From Bog-756 sp963776225 (lineage in GTDB: Bacteria; Actinomycetota; Acidimicrobiia; Acidimicrobiales; RAAP-2), in the NCBI GenBank assembly GCA_963776225.1, contig CAVZLL010000001.1:558001-622000 (forward strand): a stretch of 64,000 bases of DNA, read 5' to 3'. Position 1 is the stretch's first letter. Every line of letters begins with the position of its first letter. This document shows, piece by piece, positions 50,368-58,855 of the stretch. The notes beneath the pieces were generated by a model, which worked only from the letters and a program-made list of their open reading frames with translations, was not told the DNA's origin and searched no databases. Position numbers and translations under genes: made by a program.

Positions 50368-50886
50368 ATGGACCACGCCCGGCACGAGACGTCCCGGCCG
50401 CACGGCCCGTCGGCGCTGGTGGTCATCGCGACGGGCGGCGCCCTCGGAACCCTCGCCCGCTACGGGGTGGAACGGGGCCTCCCCGCCTCTCCCGACCGGT
50501 TCCCGTGGGCCACCCTCATCGTCAACGTCGCCGGCTCCTTCCTGCTCGGCGCCGTCGTGACCCTGGTGGTCGAACGATGGCCCGGCGACCGGTTCCTGCG
50601 CCCGTTCGGCGCGATCGGCTTCTGCGGCGGGTTCACCACCTTCTCGACCCTGGCGGTCGAGGTGGACCAGCGTGTGCAGCACGGCCGGGCGGGCCTGGCC
50701 ACGGCCTACCTGGTGATCAGCCTCGTCGCGGGCGTCGCCGCGGCGCTGGCGGGCATCTCGCTGTCGAGGGGCGGGATCCTGCCGCCGGCCGGGATGCCGG
50801 AGATCCCCGATCCCGATGACGTCGAGGACGATCCGATCGGCAAGGACCTCCCGGTCGGCGAACCCGGCGAGGAGACCACCCGGTGA
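50368..50886 (+). CDS. crcB: Fluoride channel CrcB/Fluc, subunit 1
   Basis: Fluc channels export fluoride as dimers of two antiparallel subunits. The 172-residue protein has four helices, ATGGALGTLARYGVERG at the start with the Arg of the family, NVAGSFLLGAVV with the conserved Asn near residue 53, and GFCGGFTTFSTLAVEVD with the pore Phe and Ser/Thr residues near 90-100. It has an acidic C-terminal tail of about 40 residues (DPDDVEDDPIG) that is longer than usual. It overlaps the second crcB gene by four bases (GTGA), so the two probably form a heterodimer. Confidence 0.92.
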   Translation: MDHARHETSRPHGPSALVVIATGGALGTLARYGVERGLPASPDRFPWATLIVNVAGSFLLGAVVTLVVERWPGDRFLRPFGAIGFCGGFTTFSTLAVEVDQRVQHGRAGLATAYLVISLVAGVAAALAGISLSRGGILPPAGMPEIPDPDDVEDDPIGKDLPVGEPGEETTR

Positions 50887-51251
50887 CCGTCGGGCTGCTG
50901 GTGGCGGCGGGGGCGTGCGGGGCCCTGCTCCGGTACCTGGTCGACCATGCCGTCCACCGCCGGACCGGTCCCGGGTTCCCCTACGGGACCGTCCTCATCA
51001 ACACGACCGGCTCGTTCGCGCTCGGGCTCCTGGTCTCGCTCGCCGCCGACCACGGGCTCCCGGCATCGGCGCTCACGGTCGGCGGTACCGGGTTGCTCGG
51101 TGCGTACACGACGTTCTCGACGCTCACCTTCGAGACCGTGAGCCTGCTCGAGCGGGGCCGTCTCCGACCGTCGGTCTCGTTGCTCGGCACGAGCCTGGTC
51201 ACAGGGCTCGGTGCCGCCGCGCTCGGGTTGGCCCTGGGCTCCGTCCTCTGA
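50883..51251 (+). CDS. crcB: Fluoride channel CrcB/Fluc, subunit 2
   Basis: The 122-residue partner has ACGALLRYLVDHAVH at the start, LINTTGSFALGLLVSL with the conserved Asn near residue 39-40, and GLLGAYTTFSTLTFETVSLLE with the pore TTFS motif near residues 72-80. It is the compact form without the acidic tail of the first subunit. The GTG start overlaps the first gene's stop (GTGA). Paired small CrcB genes are the heterodimeric arrangement found in Gram-positive bacteria. Confidence 0.92.
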   Translation: MTVGLLVAAGACGALLRYLVDHAVHRRTGPGFPYGTVLINTTGSFALGLLVSLAADHGLPASALTVGGTGLLGAYTTFSTLTFETVSLLERGRLRPSVSLLGTSLVTGLGAAALGLALGSVL

Positions 51252-51326
51252 CCCGGACCGCGACCGCCCACCATCCCGCCGCACAACGTTCACGCAACGA
51301 TCATCCTCCGGTCGCCGTCGGGTCGA

Positions 51327-51339
51327 GTGCCGTTCACCT
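51327..51339 (+). promoter_or_regulatory. GTGCCGTTCACCT element upstream of the second response regulator
   Basis: Same 13-base element as at 49192-49204. A TAGCCT hexamer at 51348-51353 follows 8 bases later, and another GTTCAC lies at 51288-51293. The element may mark a regulatory link between the two orphan response regulators, for example autoregulation, but no binding protein is known. Confidence 0.35.
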
Positions 51340-51374
51340 GGGATCCGTAGCCTTCGTCTCCGGAGGGTCCATCC

Positions 51375-52217
51375 GTGGTCGCTGTCGGAGAGCACATCAA
51401 GGTCCTGGTCATCGAGGACGAGGAGTCGTACCGTCAGGCCCTCTCGTCCGGGTTGCGCCGGGAGGGATTCGACGTCGCGCTGGCCGAGGACGGCGCGGCC
51501 GGCCTCCGGCTGTTCGGCGAGTACGAGCCGGACATCGTCCTGCTCGACATGCTCCTCCCCGGCATGCACGGCATCGAGGTCTGCCGGCGGATGCGGTCCC
51601 TCTCTGCGGTTCCCATCGTCATGGTCAGCGCGGTGGACAGCGAGCTCGACGTGGTGCTCGGCCTCGAACTGGGCGCGTCCGGCTACGTGACCAAGCCCTT
51701 CCGGCTCCGCGAGCTGGTGGCCCGGATGAACGCCATCCTCCGGCGCGTGGGGCCCCCGACCGGGTCCCTCGAGACGGTCGTGCCGGAGGGCCGGACGGCA
51801 CGGATCGACGACCCGCCGGGAGTCGACGCCCGCAGGGCGTTCGGCGCGGTGTCGGTCGACTTCGTCCGCCGGGAGGTGACCGTCGCCGGCATCCCCACCC
51901 ACCTCTCCCGGCGCGAGTTCGACCTGCTCGCCGTCCTGCTCAACCCGGCCCGCCGGGTCCGGACGCGCGACGAGCTCATCGACCTGCTCTGGCCGGACCG
52001 CTACCTCTCCGACAGCCGGACCCTGGACACCCACATCCACCGGCTCCGGGCCAAGCTCGAGCCGGACCCGACCGACCCGCAGTACATCGTCACGGTCCGC
52101 GGGGTGGGCTTCCGGGTCGACCCGGACGGGACCCGCGGGGAGCCGCCCGTCCCGCGACCACGCGGGGACCTGGCGGACGAGGGCGGCATGGCAGCGACCG
52201 AGCCGGTCAACGCCTGA
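51375..52217 (+). CDS. OmpR/PhoB-type response regulator (orphan, RegX3-like)
   Basis: The 280-residue protein has a receiver domain (LVIEDEESYR, DIVLLDMLLPGMHG with the phospho-Asp, VSAVDSEL, VTKPFR) and a winged-helix output domain with HLSRREFDLLAVLL and DSRTLDTHIHRLRAKLE. The C-terminus has an extra proline/Glu-rich tail. No kinase gene is adjacent. GTG 51375 is preceded by GGAGG about 9 bases upstream and TAGCCT at 51348-51353. Similarity to RegX3/PhoP-type regulators is only general. Confidence 0.93.
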   Translation: MVAVGEHIKVLVIEDEESYRQALSSGLRREGFDVALAEDGAAGLRLFGEYEPDIVLLDMLLPGMHGIEVCRRMRSLSAVPIVMVSAVDSELDVVLGLELGASGYVTKPFRLRELVARMNAILRRVGPPTGSLETVVPEGRTARIDDPPGVDARRAFGAVSVDFVRREVTVAGIPTHLSRREFDLLAVLLNPARRVRTRDELIDLLWPDRYLSDSRTLDTHIHRLRAKLEPDPTDPQYIVTVRGVGFRVDPDGTRGEPPVPRPRGDLADEGGMAATEPVNA

Positions 52218-52389
52218 TCTCCACCGGTCGTCCCCACCGGCGTCCCCCCTGCCTCCGGGCCTCCCCGCTGGGCGGGCTCCCCGAAGGGAATACACGTTCG
52301 CTTTTGCCCGTTGTCCACGGGAACGGCCGCACGGAGGTGTGCGCCACCCGGTGTCACCGGCGCCGGCCACGATGAGTCCGGGAGGGCCC

Positions 52390-54792
52390 ATGGAGAATGC
52401 CAGTCAGAACCTGCCGCTGCTGCCCCTGACCTCGGGGGTGCTCCTGCCCGGCATGGTCTTCACGATGGCCCTCGAGTCCGACGAGGCCAAGGCGGCGGCC
52501 GCGGCGGCCGGGTCGGCGAACGGCCGGTTGGTCATCGTCCCGTTCATCGACGGGCGGTACGCCAGGATCGGCGTGATCGCCGAGGTCATGGAGAACGGTG
52601 AGCTGCCCGGCGGTCTGCCGGCGGTCGCGGTCCGCGGCCTCGACCGGGCGCGCCTCGGCACCGCGGTGCCCGGCACCGGCCGGGCCCTCTGGGTCGAGGT
52701 CGAGGTCCTGGACGAGGGCGAGCCGACCGCCGAGGCGGTCGAGCTGGCGCGCGAGTACCGGGCGGTGCTCGAGAACATCCTGCTCTCCCGCGGCGCGGGG
52801 AGGCTCGCCGAGCGCCTCTCCGATGTCGGCGGTGCCGGCCGGATGGCCGACATGGCCGGGTACTCACCCGACCTCAGCCTGGACCAGAAGGTGCAGGTGC
52901 TCGAGACCCTCGACGTGACCGAACGGCTGCGGATGGTCATCGGCTGGGCGCGTGAGACGCTGGCCGATCTCTCCCTGCGCGAGCGGATCAAGACCGACGT
53001 CGAGGAGGGCATGGAGAAGAACCAACGCGAGTTCCTGCTGCGGCGTCAGCTCGACGCGATCCGCAAGGAGCTCGGACAGATCAGCGACAACGACGAGGAG
53101 GCACCCGACGACTACCGGTCGCGGATCGCCGGGCGGGACCTGCCCGAGGCGGTGCGCACCGCGGTCGAGCGCGAGGTCGACAAGCTCGAGCACACCAGCG
53201 AGCAGAGCCCCGAGCACGGGTGGATCCGCACCTGGCTCGACACGGTGCTCGAGCTCCCCTGGGGCGAGCGGTCCGAGGACCGCCTGGACATCGGTGAGGC
53301 CGCGCGCATCCTCGACGCGGACCACGAGGGTCTGCGTGACGTGAAGGACCGCATCCTCGAGCACCTCGCGGTCCGCAAGCTGCAGTCCGAGCGGGGCCTG
53401 GCCCCGGTCGGCGGCCGCGGCGCGGGCGCGATCCTGGCCCTGGTCGGCCCCCCGGGGGTCGGCAAGACCTCCCTCGGCGAGTCGGTGGCACGCGCCCTCG
53501 GGCGCTCGTTCGTCCGGGTCGCCCTGGGCGGCGTCCGGGACGAGGCCGAGATCCGCGGCCACCGCCGTACCTACGTCGGCGCCCAACCGGGTCGACTGGT
53601 CCGCGCCCTGCGCGACGCGGGCACCATGAATCCGGTCATCGTCCTCGACGAGGTCGACAAGCTGGGAGCCGACTACCGCGGCGACCCGTCGTCGGCCCTG
53701 TTGGAGGTCCTCGACCCCGCACAGAACCACACCTTCCGCGACCACTACCTGGAGGTCGAGCTCGACCTCTCCCAGGTGCTGTTCCTCGCGACCGCCAACA
53801 TCATCGACACCATCCCGGGCCCGCTGCTCGACCGGATGGAGGTCATCCGGCTGGACGGGTACACCGAGGACGAGAAAGTGGCCATCGCCCGCACACACCT
53901 GGTCGACCGCCAGCGCGAGCGTGCCGCGCTCGACGTGAGCGATGTCGAGATCACCGACGAGGCGCTCCGCACCGTCGTGGCCGACTACACGCGGGAGGCC
54001 GGCGTGCGCTCGCTCGAGCGCGAGCTCGGCCGCCTGCTGCGCAAGGTGGCCGCACGCATCGCGGGTGAGGACGGCAGCGGCGAGACCGCCCGGCCGCTGG
54101 TCGTCGACGCGGCCGACGTCCGGGACTGGCTCGGACGCCCGCACTTCTTCTTCGAGTCGGCCGATCGCACCGCGGTTCCCGGGGTGGCGACCGGACTGGC
54201 GGTGACCGGCGTCGGCGGAGACGTCCTCTACGTGGAGGCTTCGGTCATGGACGGCCCGGAGGGCCTGACCCTCACCGGACAGCTCGGCGACGTGATGAAG
54301 GAGTCCGCCGAGATCGCCCTCTCCTACGTGCGTTCGCACGCGCCGGAGCTGGGGATCGAGCCGTCGGCCTTCGCCGGCAAGCGGTTCCACCTGCACGTGC
54401 CGGCCGGTGCCATCCCGAAGGACGGTCCCTCGGCCGGGGTCACCATGACCACGGCCCTGGTCAGCCTGTTGCGGGGCGAGCCGGTGCGCCCGGCGGTCGG
54501 GATGACCGGTGAGGTCACCCTGCAGGGCCGGGTCCTGCCGATCGGTGGCGTCCGCCAGAAGGTGCTGGCCGCCCACCGGTCCGGGCTCACCACGGTCGTG
54601 CTCCCCTTCCGCAACGGCCCCGACCTGGAGGACGTGCCCGAAGCGGTGCGCGAGGTGATGACCTTCCACCTGGCCGCCGACATCGACGAGGTGCTCGCGG
54701 CCGCCCTCGACACGGGGGCGACCCCTGTCCCCGGGTCGGTCGCCGGACCGGGAGGTGCGCCCGCCGGCGACGCGCACGACCGGGCGGCCTGA
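52390..54792 (+). CDS. lon: ATP-dependent protease La (Lon)
   Basis: Lon degrades misfolded and regulatory proteins. The 800-residue protein has the substrate-binding N-domain (LPLLPLTSGVLLPGMVFTMALE near the start), an AAA+ domain with GPPGVGKT near residue 360 and VIVLDEVDKLG, and a C-terminal protease domain with PKDGPSAGV holding the catalytic Ser681 and GGVRQKVLAA with Lys724. These match E. coli Ser679/Lys722. The tail is Gly/Ala-rich. ATG 52390 is preceded by GGGAGGG. It is monocistronic; the next gene is on the other strand. Confidence 0.97.
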   Translation: MENASQNLPLLPLTSGVLLPGMVFTMALESDEAKAAAAAAGSANGRLVIVPFIDGRYARIGVIAEVMENGELPGGLPAVAVRGLDRARLGTAVPGTGRALWVEVEVLDEGEPTAEAVELAREYRAVLENILLSRGAGRLAERLSDVGGAGRMADMAGYSPDLSLDQKVQVLETLDVTERLRMVIGWARETLADLSLRERIKTDVEEGMEKNQREFLLRRQLDAIRKELGQISDNDEEAPDDYRSRIAGRDLPEAVRTAVEREVDKLEHTSEQSPEHGWIRTWLDTVLELPWGERSEDRLDIGEAARILDADHEGLRDVKDRILEHLAVRKLQSERGLAPVGGRGAGAILALVGPPGVGKTSLGESVARALGRSFVRVALGGVRDEAEIRGHRRTYVGAQPGRLVRALRDAGTMNPVIVLDEVDKLGADYRGDPSSALLEVLDPAQNHTFRDHYLEVELDLSQVLFLATANIIDTIPGPLLDRMEVIRLDGYTEDEKVAIARTHLVDRQRERAALDVSDVEITDEALRTVVADYTREAGVRSLERELGRLLRKVAARIAGEDGSGETARPLVVDAADVRDWLGRPHFFFESADRTAVPGVATGLAVTGVGGDVLYVEASVMDGPEGLTLTGQLGDVMKESAEIALSYVRSHAPELGIEPSAFAGKRFHLHVPAGAIPKDGPSAGVTMTTALVSLLRGEPVRPAVGMTGEVTLQGRVLPIGGVRQKVLAAHRSGLTTVVLPFRNGPDLEDVPEAVREVMTFHLAADIDEVLAAALDTGATPVPGSVAGPGGAPAGDAHDRAA

Positions 54793-54818
54793 CCCGACCC
54801 CGGCCGACTCCCGGGGCC

Positions 54819-55736
54819 TCAGGCCGGCACGAACTCGGAGACGATCCGGGCCAGCTCGGCGGGCCGGTCGCCCTGGATGCTGTGACCGGCGCCGTCGACG
54901 GTGATCACCCGGTCGGAGGGCCGACGCCGCAGGAACTCTGCGGCGTCGGCATCGTCGACCACCGGGGAGAGGCTGCCCCTCGCCAGCAACACCGGGACCG
55001 CGATGCGCTCGAGGTCGTCCCAGAGGGAGCCGAAGTCGACCCGGTCGACGTGCAGACCGGTCCTGGCGGACGGCCGCCCGATCTGGTGACGCCAGGTCCA
55101 GGTGCCGTCCGTCCGCTGGACCGCGTTGTGCAGCACGCCCCGGCGCAGCGAGGACACGGTCCGGGTCGGGTTGAACTGGATGGTCCGCTCGAGGATCTCG
55201 TCGAAGGAGGCGAAGCTCTCCGGACCGGCCAGGAAGGCCGCGATGTCCGAGGTCTTGTCGCCGTCGACCCCGGGGGTGATGTCGACCAGCAGCAGCTTGC
55301 GCACGAGCTCGGGATGGCGGGTGGCGAGCGTAATGGCGGTCGCCCCCCCGAGCGACATCCCCACCACGGCCGCCGCCCGTGGTGCGAGGGCGAGGACCGC
55401 CACGGCCACGTCGTCGGCCATCGCGCCCGGGTCGAGTGAGGACGACCCCTCCGGCCAGTCGGAGTGGCCGTGGCCGGGCAGGTCGACGGCCACCAGCGGG
55501 CGGTCGAGCGCGAGGGCGACCGTGTCCCAGGTGTGCGCGTTCTGCCCCCCGCCGTGGAGGAACACCAGCTCCGGATCGCGCTCGCCCCAGACCAGGGCGC
55601 TGAGACGGCGGTCGGGGGCGACCTCGACCGACTCGCGGCGGACGCTGGGGGGAGCGGTGTAGTCGAGACCGGCCTCAGCCGCGTTCTCGTGGAAGTAGGA
55701 GAACTCGTCGTACGTGCTGGACGCCTCGTCGGTCAC
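54819..55736 (-). CDS. Alpha/beta-fold hydrolase
   Basis: The 305-residue protein has the alpha/beta hydrolase fold: VFLHGGGQNAHTWDTVA (oxyanion region) near residue 55, LPGHGHSDWPEG, VVGMSLGGATA with the nucleophile Ser near residue 125, a catalytic Asp region (LSPVVDDADAA), and GAGHSIQGDRP with the His near residue 285. The substrate is unknown; relatives include esterases and meta-cleavage hydrolases. The GTG at 55736 has GGGGAG upstream with 5-base spacing. It is divergent from a CoA-transferase gene. Confidence 0.88.
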   Translation of the reverse strand: MTDEASSTYDEFSYFHENAAEAGLDYTAPPSVRRESVEVAPDRRLSALVWGERDPELVFLHGGGQNAHTWDTVALALDRPLVAVDLPGHGHSDWPEGSSSLDPGAMADDVAVAVLALAPRAAAVVGMSLGGATAITLATRHPELVRKLLLVDITPGVDGDKTSDIAAFLAGPESFASFDEILERTIQFNPTRTVSSLRRGVLHNAVQRTDGTWTWRHQIGRPSARTGLHVDRVDFGSLWDDLERIAVPVLLARGSLSPVVDDADAAEFLRRRPSDRVITVDGAGHSIQGDRPAELARIVSEFVPA

Positions 55737-55818
55737 GGCGGCTCCCCGAACCTCTCGACGGTCTCCGGTCGTGGCGGACGGTCCCGGCCGCCGGCCCCCT
55801 CGGTGACACACTGGGGCC

Positions 55819-57123
55819 ATGCCACCGACATTCTGCACCCCGGAGGAGGCCGCCGCGTTCATCCGGCCGACCGACACCATCGGGTTCGGGCTCGGTCCGG
55901 CGAATCCCGACGCCTTCTTCACCGCGCTCGGCGCCCGGGAGGACTGGGTGGACCTGACCTTGGGTGGGGCGCTCCTCCTCGGCTACTACCCGGTGCTGCT
56001 CCACCCCAACGTGGCCTACCGCTGCGGCTTCTTCGGTCCGGCCGAGCGGATGATGCTGTCCCAGGGCGCCTCGATCGAGCTGGTCCCCGGCGGCTTCCGC
56101 CAGTTCGCCCCCATCCTGCGCCGGTTCAGCCCGAGGGTGATGGCCGCCCAGGCCGCTCCCCCCGCCCCCGACGGGACGGTCAACCTCTCCCTGCACCTGG
56201 GGGCGACCCGGGACGAGCTGCTGCTCGCCGGCCGTGACCCCGACCGGCTGCTCGTGGTGGAGGTCAACCCCAACCTGCCCTCGACCAGCTCGTTGGGTCC
56301 CGAGTACTCCAACACCCTCCCGCTCGAGATCATCGACCTGGTGGTCTCGGCCGACGGGGCGCCGTTCACCCTCCCCCAGTCCCCACCCGACGAGGTGGAC
56401 GAGGCCATCGCCGCGCACGCCCGGTCCTTCGTGACCGACGGCACCACCCTCCAGATCGGCATCGGCGCGGTGCCCAACCTGGTCGCCGCCGGGCTCGCCG
56501 ACGGCCCCGGCGGCGGGTACGGGATCCACAGCGAGATGTTCACCGACGGCCTGATGCAGCTCCACCGCGCCGGCAAGGTGACCAACGACGCCAAGACCCT
56601 GTTCAACGGGACGTCGATCACCACCTTCGCCCTCGGTTCGGCCGAGCTCTACCGGTGGCTGGACGGCAACACCGACGTGGCCTTCGTCCCGGTCGAGGTG
56701 GTCAACGATCCGACCGTCATCGCCCAGAACCACGCCTTCGTCTCGATCAACGGCGCGCTCAGCGTCGACCTCTACGGGCAGGTGGTCGCGGACAACATCG
56801 ACGGGAAGCAGATCTCCGGGGTCGGCGGCCACGAGGACTTCGTGGCCGGGGCCGAGATGCGCCTCGACGACCACTCGCTCATCTGCATGCGTTCGACCGC
56901 GGTGACCGACGGGGTGACCCGCTCCCGCATCGTGGCGCTGCTGCCGGAGGGGGCGGTGGTCTCGACCCCGCGCCACCACACCGGGGTGGTCATCACCGAG
57001 CACGGCGTCGCCGAGCTCTCGGGTCGCACCGTGCGCGAGCGTGCGACGGCCCTCGCCGAGATCGCCCACCCCGACTTCCGCGACGAGCTCCGGGTGGCGG
57101 CGGCCGAGCTCGGTCGGCGCTGA
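55819..57123 (+). CDS. Acetyl-CoA hydrolase/4-hydroxybutyrate CoA-transferase-like
   Basis: The 434-residue protein belongs to the acetyl-CoA hydrolase/CoA-transferase family: LQIGIGAVPNLVAAGL near residue 213, then GIHSEMFTDGLMQL with the catalytic Glu near 237, and SGVGGHEDFVAGAEM near 335. It could move CoA between short acyl groups (acetate, butyrate, 4-hydroxybutyrate). A weak -10-like CACACT ends 6 bases before the ATG. It is followed on the same strand by a gene 4 bases later, so they are one unit. Confidence 0.88.
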   Translation: MPPTFCTPEEAAAFIRPTDTIGFGLGPANPDAFFTALGAREDWVDLTLGGALLLGYYPVLLHPNVAYRCGFFGPAERMMLSQGASIELVPGGFRQFAPILRRFSPRVMAAQAAPPAPDGTVNLSLHLGATRDELLLAGRDPDRLLVVEVNPNLPSTSSLGPEYSNTLPLEIIDLVVSADGAPFTLPQSPPDEVDEAIAAHARSFVTDGTTLQIGIGAVPNLVAAGLADGPGGGYGIHSEMFTDGLMQLHRAGKVTNDAKTLFNGTSITTFALGSAELYRWLDGNTDVAFVPVEVVNDPTVIAQNHAFVSINGALSVDLYGQVVADNIDGKQISGVGGHEDFVAGAEMRLDDHSLICMRSTAVTDGVTRSRIVALLPEGAVVSTPRHHTGVVITEHGVAELSGRTVRERATALAEIAHPDFRDELRVAAAELGRR

Positions 57124-57127
57124 CCTG

Positions 57128-57970
57128 GTGGGGGACACCAGGGCCGGGGACGGCACCGCAGAGGATACGGCGCGACACACGCTGCGCCTGGCCACCTTCA
57201 ACGTGCACATGGGGGTCGACGGGTGGGGCCGCCCCTACGACCTGGTGGCCGAGTGCGCCGCACTCGACGCAGATGTGCTCGTCCTCCAGGAGGCCTGGAC
57301 CTCCGACGACGGGAGCCCGGGGACCGCGGCCGTCGTGGCCGCGCGGCTCGGCTACGAGGTGGTGGCCGAGGCGCCGCTCGCCCGCGCCCGCCTCTACGCG
57401 CCCCTTCCGACCCGGTCCCTCCGGTGGGCGCCGGCCTTCCGGCAGGTGCGCAAGACCTTCCGGCTCGACCTCGAGAAGTGGAAGATGCCGGCGGGCGCGC
57501 GGAGCCGGACCGCCGACCGCGGCACCTGGGGGGTGGCCCTGCTGTCCCGGGTCCCGTGCCGCTCGCCTGCGGTCCTCAGTCTCGGCAAGCTCCGTCGCGA
57601 TCCGGCGGCGAGAGCGGTGGTGCGGTGCACCACCGACCTCGGCGGCCGCGAGGTGACCGTGCACGGCACCCACATGTCCCACATCACCCACTGGTCACCG
57701 GCCCAGTACCGGCGGCTCGCCACCCTCCTGCCCCACCCCGACCACGCCGCGGTCCTGGCGGGCGACATGAACCTCTGGGGCCCCCCGGTCGCCTCGTTCT
57801 TCCCGGCCTGGCGGCGGGCGGTCACCGGCCGGACCTGGCCGGCCCACCGGCCCCACAGCCAGCTCGACCACGTGCTCATCACCCCCGCCCTCGCGGTCGT
57901 CGACGCCCGGGTCGTCCCCACCACCGGGTCCGACCACCGGCCGGTCGTGGTCACCCTGGCCCTCTCCTGA
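57128..57970 (+). CDS. Endonuclease/exonuclease/phosphatase family protein
   Basis: The 280-residue protein has the EEP fold: LRLATFNVHMGVDG at the start with the metal-binding Asn, DVLVLQEAW with the catalytic Glu near residue 60, VHGTHMSHITHW, VLAGDMNLWG with Asp/Asn near 210, and a C-terminal TTGSDHRPVV with the catalytic Asp-His. Substrate could be DNA, a phosphoinositide or a nucleotide; none is indicated. The GTG at 57128 begins 4 bases after the CoA-transferase stop. The longer reading would overlap that gene. Confidence 0.87.
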   Translation: MGDTRAGDGTAEDTARHTLRLATFNVHMGVDGWGRPYDLVAECAALDADVLVLQEAWTSDDGSPGTAAVVAARLGYEVVAEAPLARARLYAPLPTRSLRWAPAFRQVRKTFRLDLEKWKMPAGARSRTADRGTWGVALLSRVPCRSPAVLSLGKLRRDPAARAVVRCTTDLGGREVTVHGTHMSHITHWSPAQYRRLATLLPHPDHAAVLAGDMNLWGPPVASFFPAWRRAVTGRTWPAHRPHSQLDHVLITPALAVVDARVVPTTGSDHRPVVVTLALS

Positions 57971-58032
57971 CCCCGGGCGGTCCGCCATCCGGACCCTCCC
58001 CGGGAACCGCGGCGCCGGGTAGCGTCGTCCGG

Positions 58033-58821
58033 GTGGCCGACCCACTCGACGGATTCGAGCGATCGTCGTTCACCGCCGAGGGCGCCACCCGTACCGTCTA
58101 CCGGACCGGCGTCGGGCCGGCGGTCATCGTCATCAGCGAGCTGCCCGGCATCACCCCGAGCGTCGCCGAGTTCGCCCGCACGGTCGCCGGGATCGGCTGC
58201 ACCGCGGTCCTGCCCCACCTGTTCGGCGAGGACGGCCGGCCGCCGTCGGCGGGCTACACGCTCGCCTCGCTGGCCCGGACCTGCGTCTCCCGCGAGTTCA
58301 CCATCCTCGCCCTCGGCCGGACCAGCCCGATCACCACCTGGCTGCGTGCCCTGGCCCGCGACGAGCACGGACGGTGCGGCGGCCCGGGGGTCGGCGCGGT
58401 GGGCATGTGCCTGACCGGCGGCTTCGCCCTGGCCATGATGGTCGACGAGGTGGTGCTCGCACCGGTGCTCAGCCAGCCGTCGCTCCCCTTCCCGCTCGGC
58501 GCCGCGCGGCGGCGGGCCATCGGGATCTCCGACGCGGACACCCGGCGGGTCGTGGAGCGAGTCGCGGCGGGGGTCTGCGTGCTCGGTCTGCGCTTCAGCG
58601 GCGACCGGACCTCGCCGCCCGAACGCTTCGAGACGTTGCGCACCCTGCTCGGCGACGGGTTCGTCGGGATCGAGCTCGACTCCTCGGCCGGCAATCCCCA
58701 CGGCCACCGCCGATCGGCGCACTCGGTGCTCACCGAGGACCTCGACGACCGGCCGGGCACCCCGACCCGCCAGGCGCTGGACCGGGTGCTCGACCTGTTC
58801 CGCTCCCGGTTGCTCGGGTGA
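58033..58821 (+). CDS. Dienelactone hydrolase family protein
   Basis: The 262-residue protein has the DLH nucleophile motif GAVGMCLTGGFAL with Cys126 in place of Ser, a VIVISELPGITPS oxyanion region near residue 33 and GNPHGHRRSAH near the end with the catalytic His. Dienelactone hydrolases open lactones in aromatic degradation and related pathways. The GTG at 58033 follows TAGCGT (58020-58025) with a 7-base gap, so it is leaderless. It ends 34 bases before the converging methyltransferase gene. Confidence 0.88.
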   Translation: MADPLDGFERSSFTAEGATRTVYRTGVGPAVIVISELPGITPSVAEFARTVAGIGCTAVLPHLFGEDGRPPSAGYTLASLARTCVSREFTILALGRTSPITTWLRALARDEHGRCGGPGVGAVGMCLTGGFALAMMVDEVVLAPVLSQPSLPFPLGAARRRAIGISDADTRRVVERVAAGVCVLGLRFSGDRTSPPERFETLRTLLGDGFVGIELDSSAGNPHGHRRSAHSVLTEDLDDRPGTPTRQALDRVLDLFRSRLLG

Positions 58822-58855
58822 GCCGCCCGTCCGCGGCGACCCGGCGGGCACCGGG

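Noticed and set aside
52218..52389. ClgR or HspR site upstream of lon
   Set aside because: GTTCGC at about 52298 has no matching GCGAAC partner at the needed spacing, and no HAIR half-sites occur.
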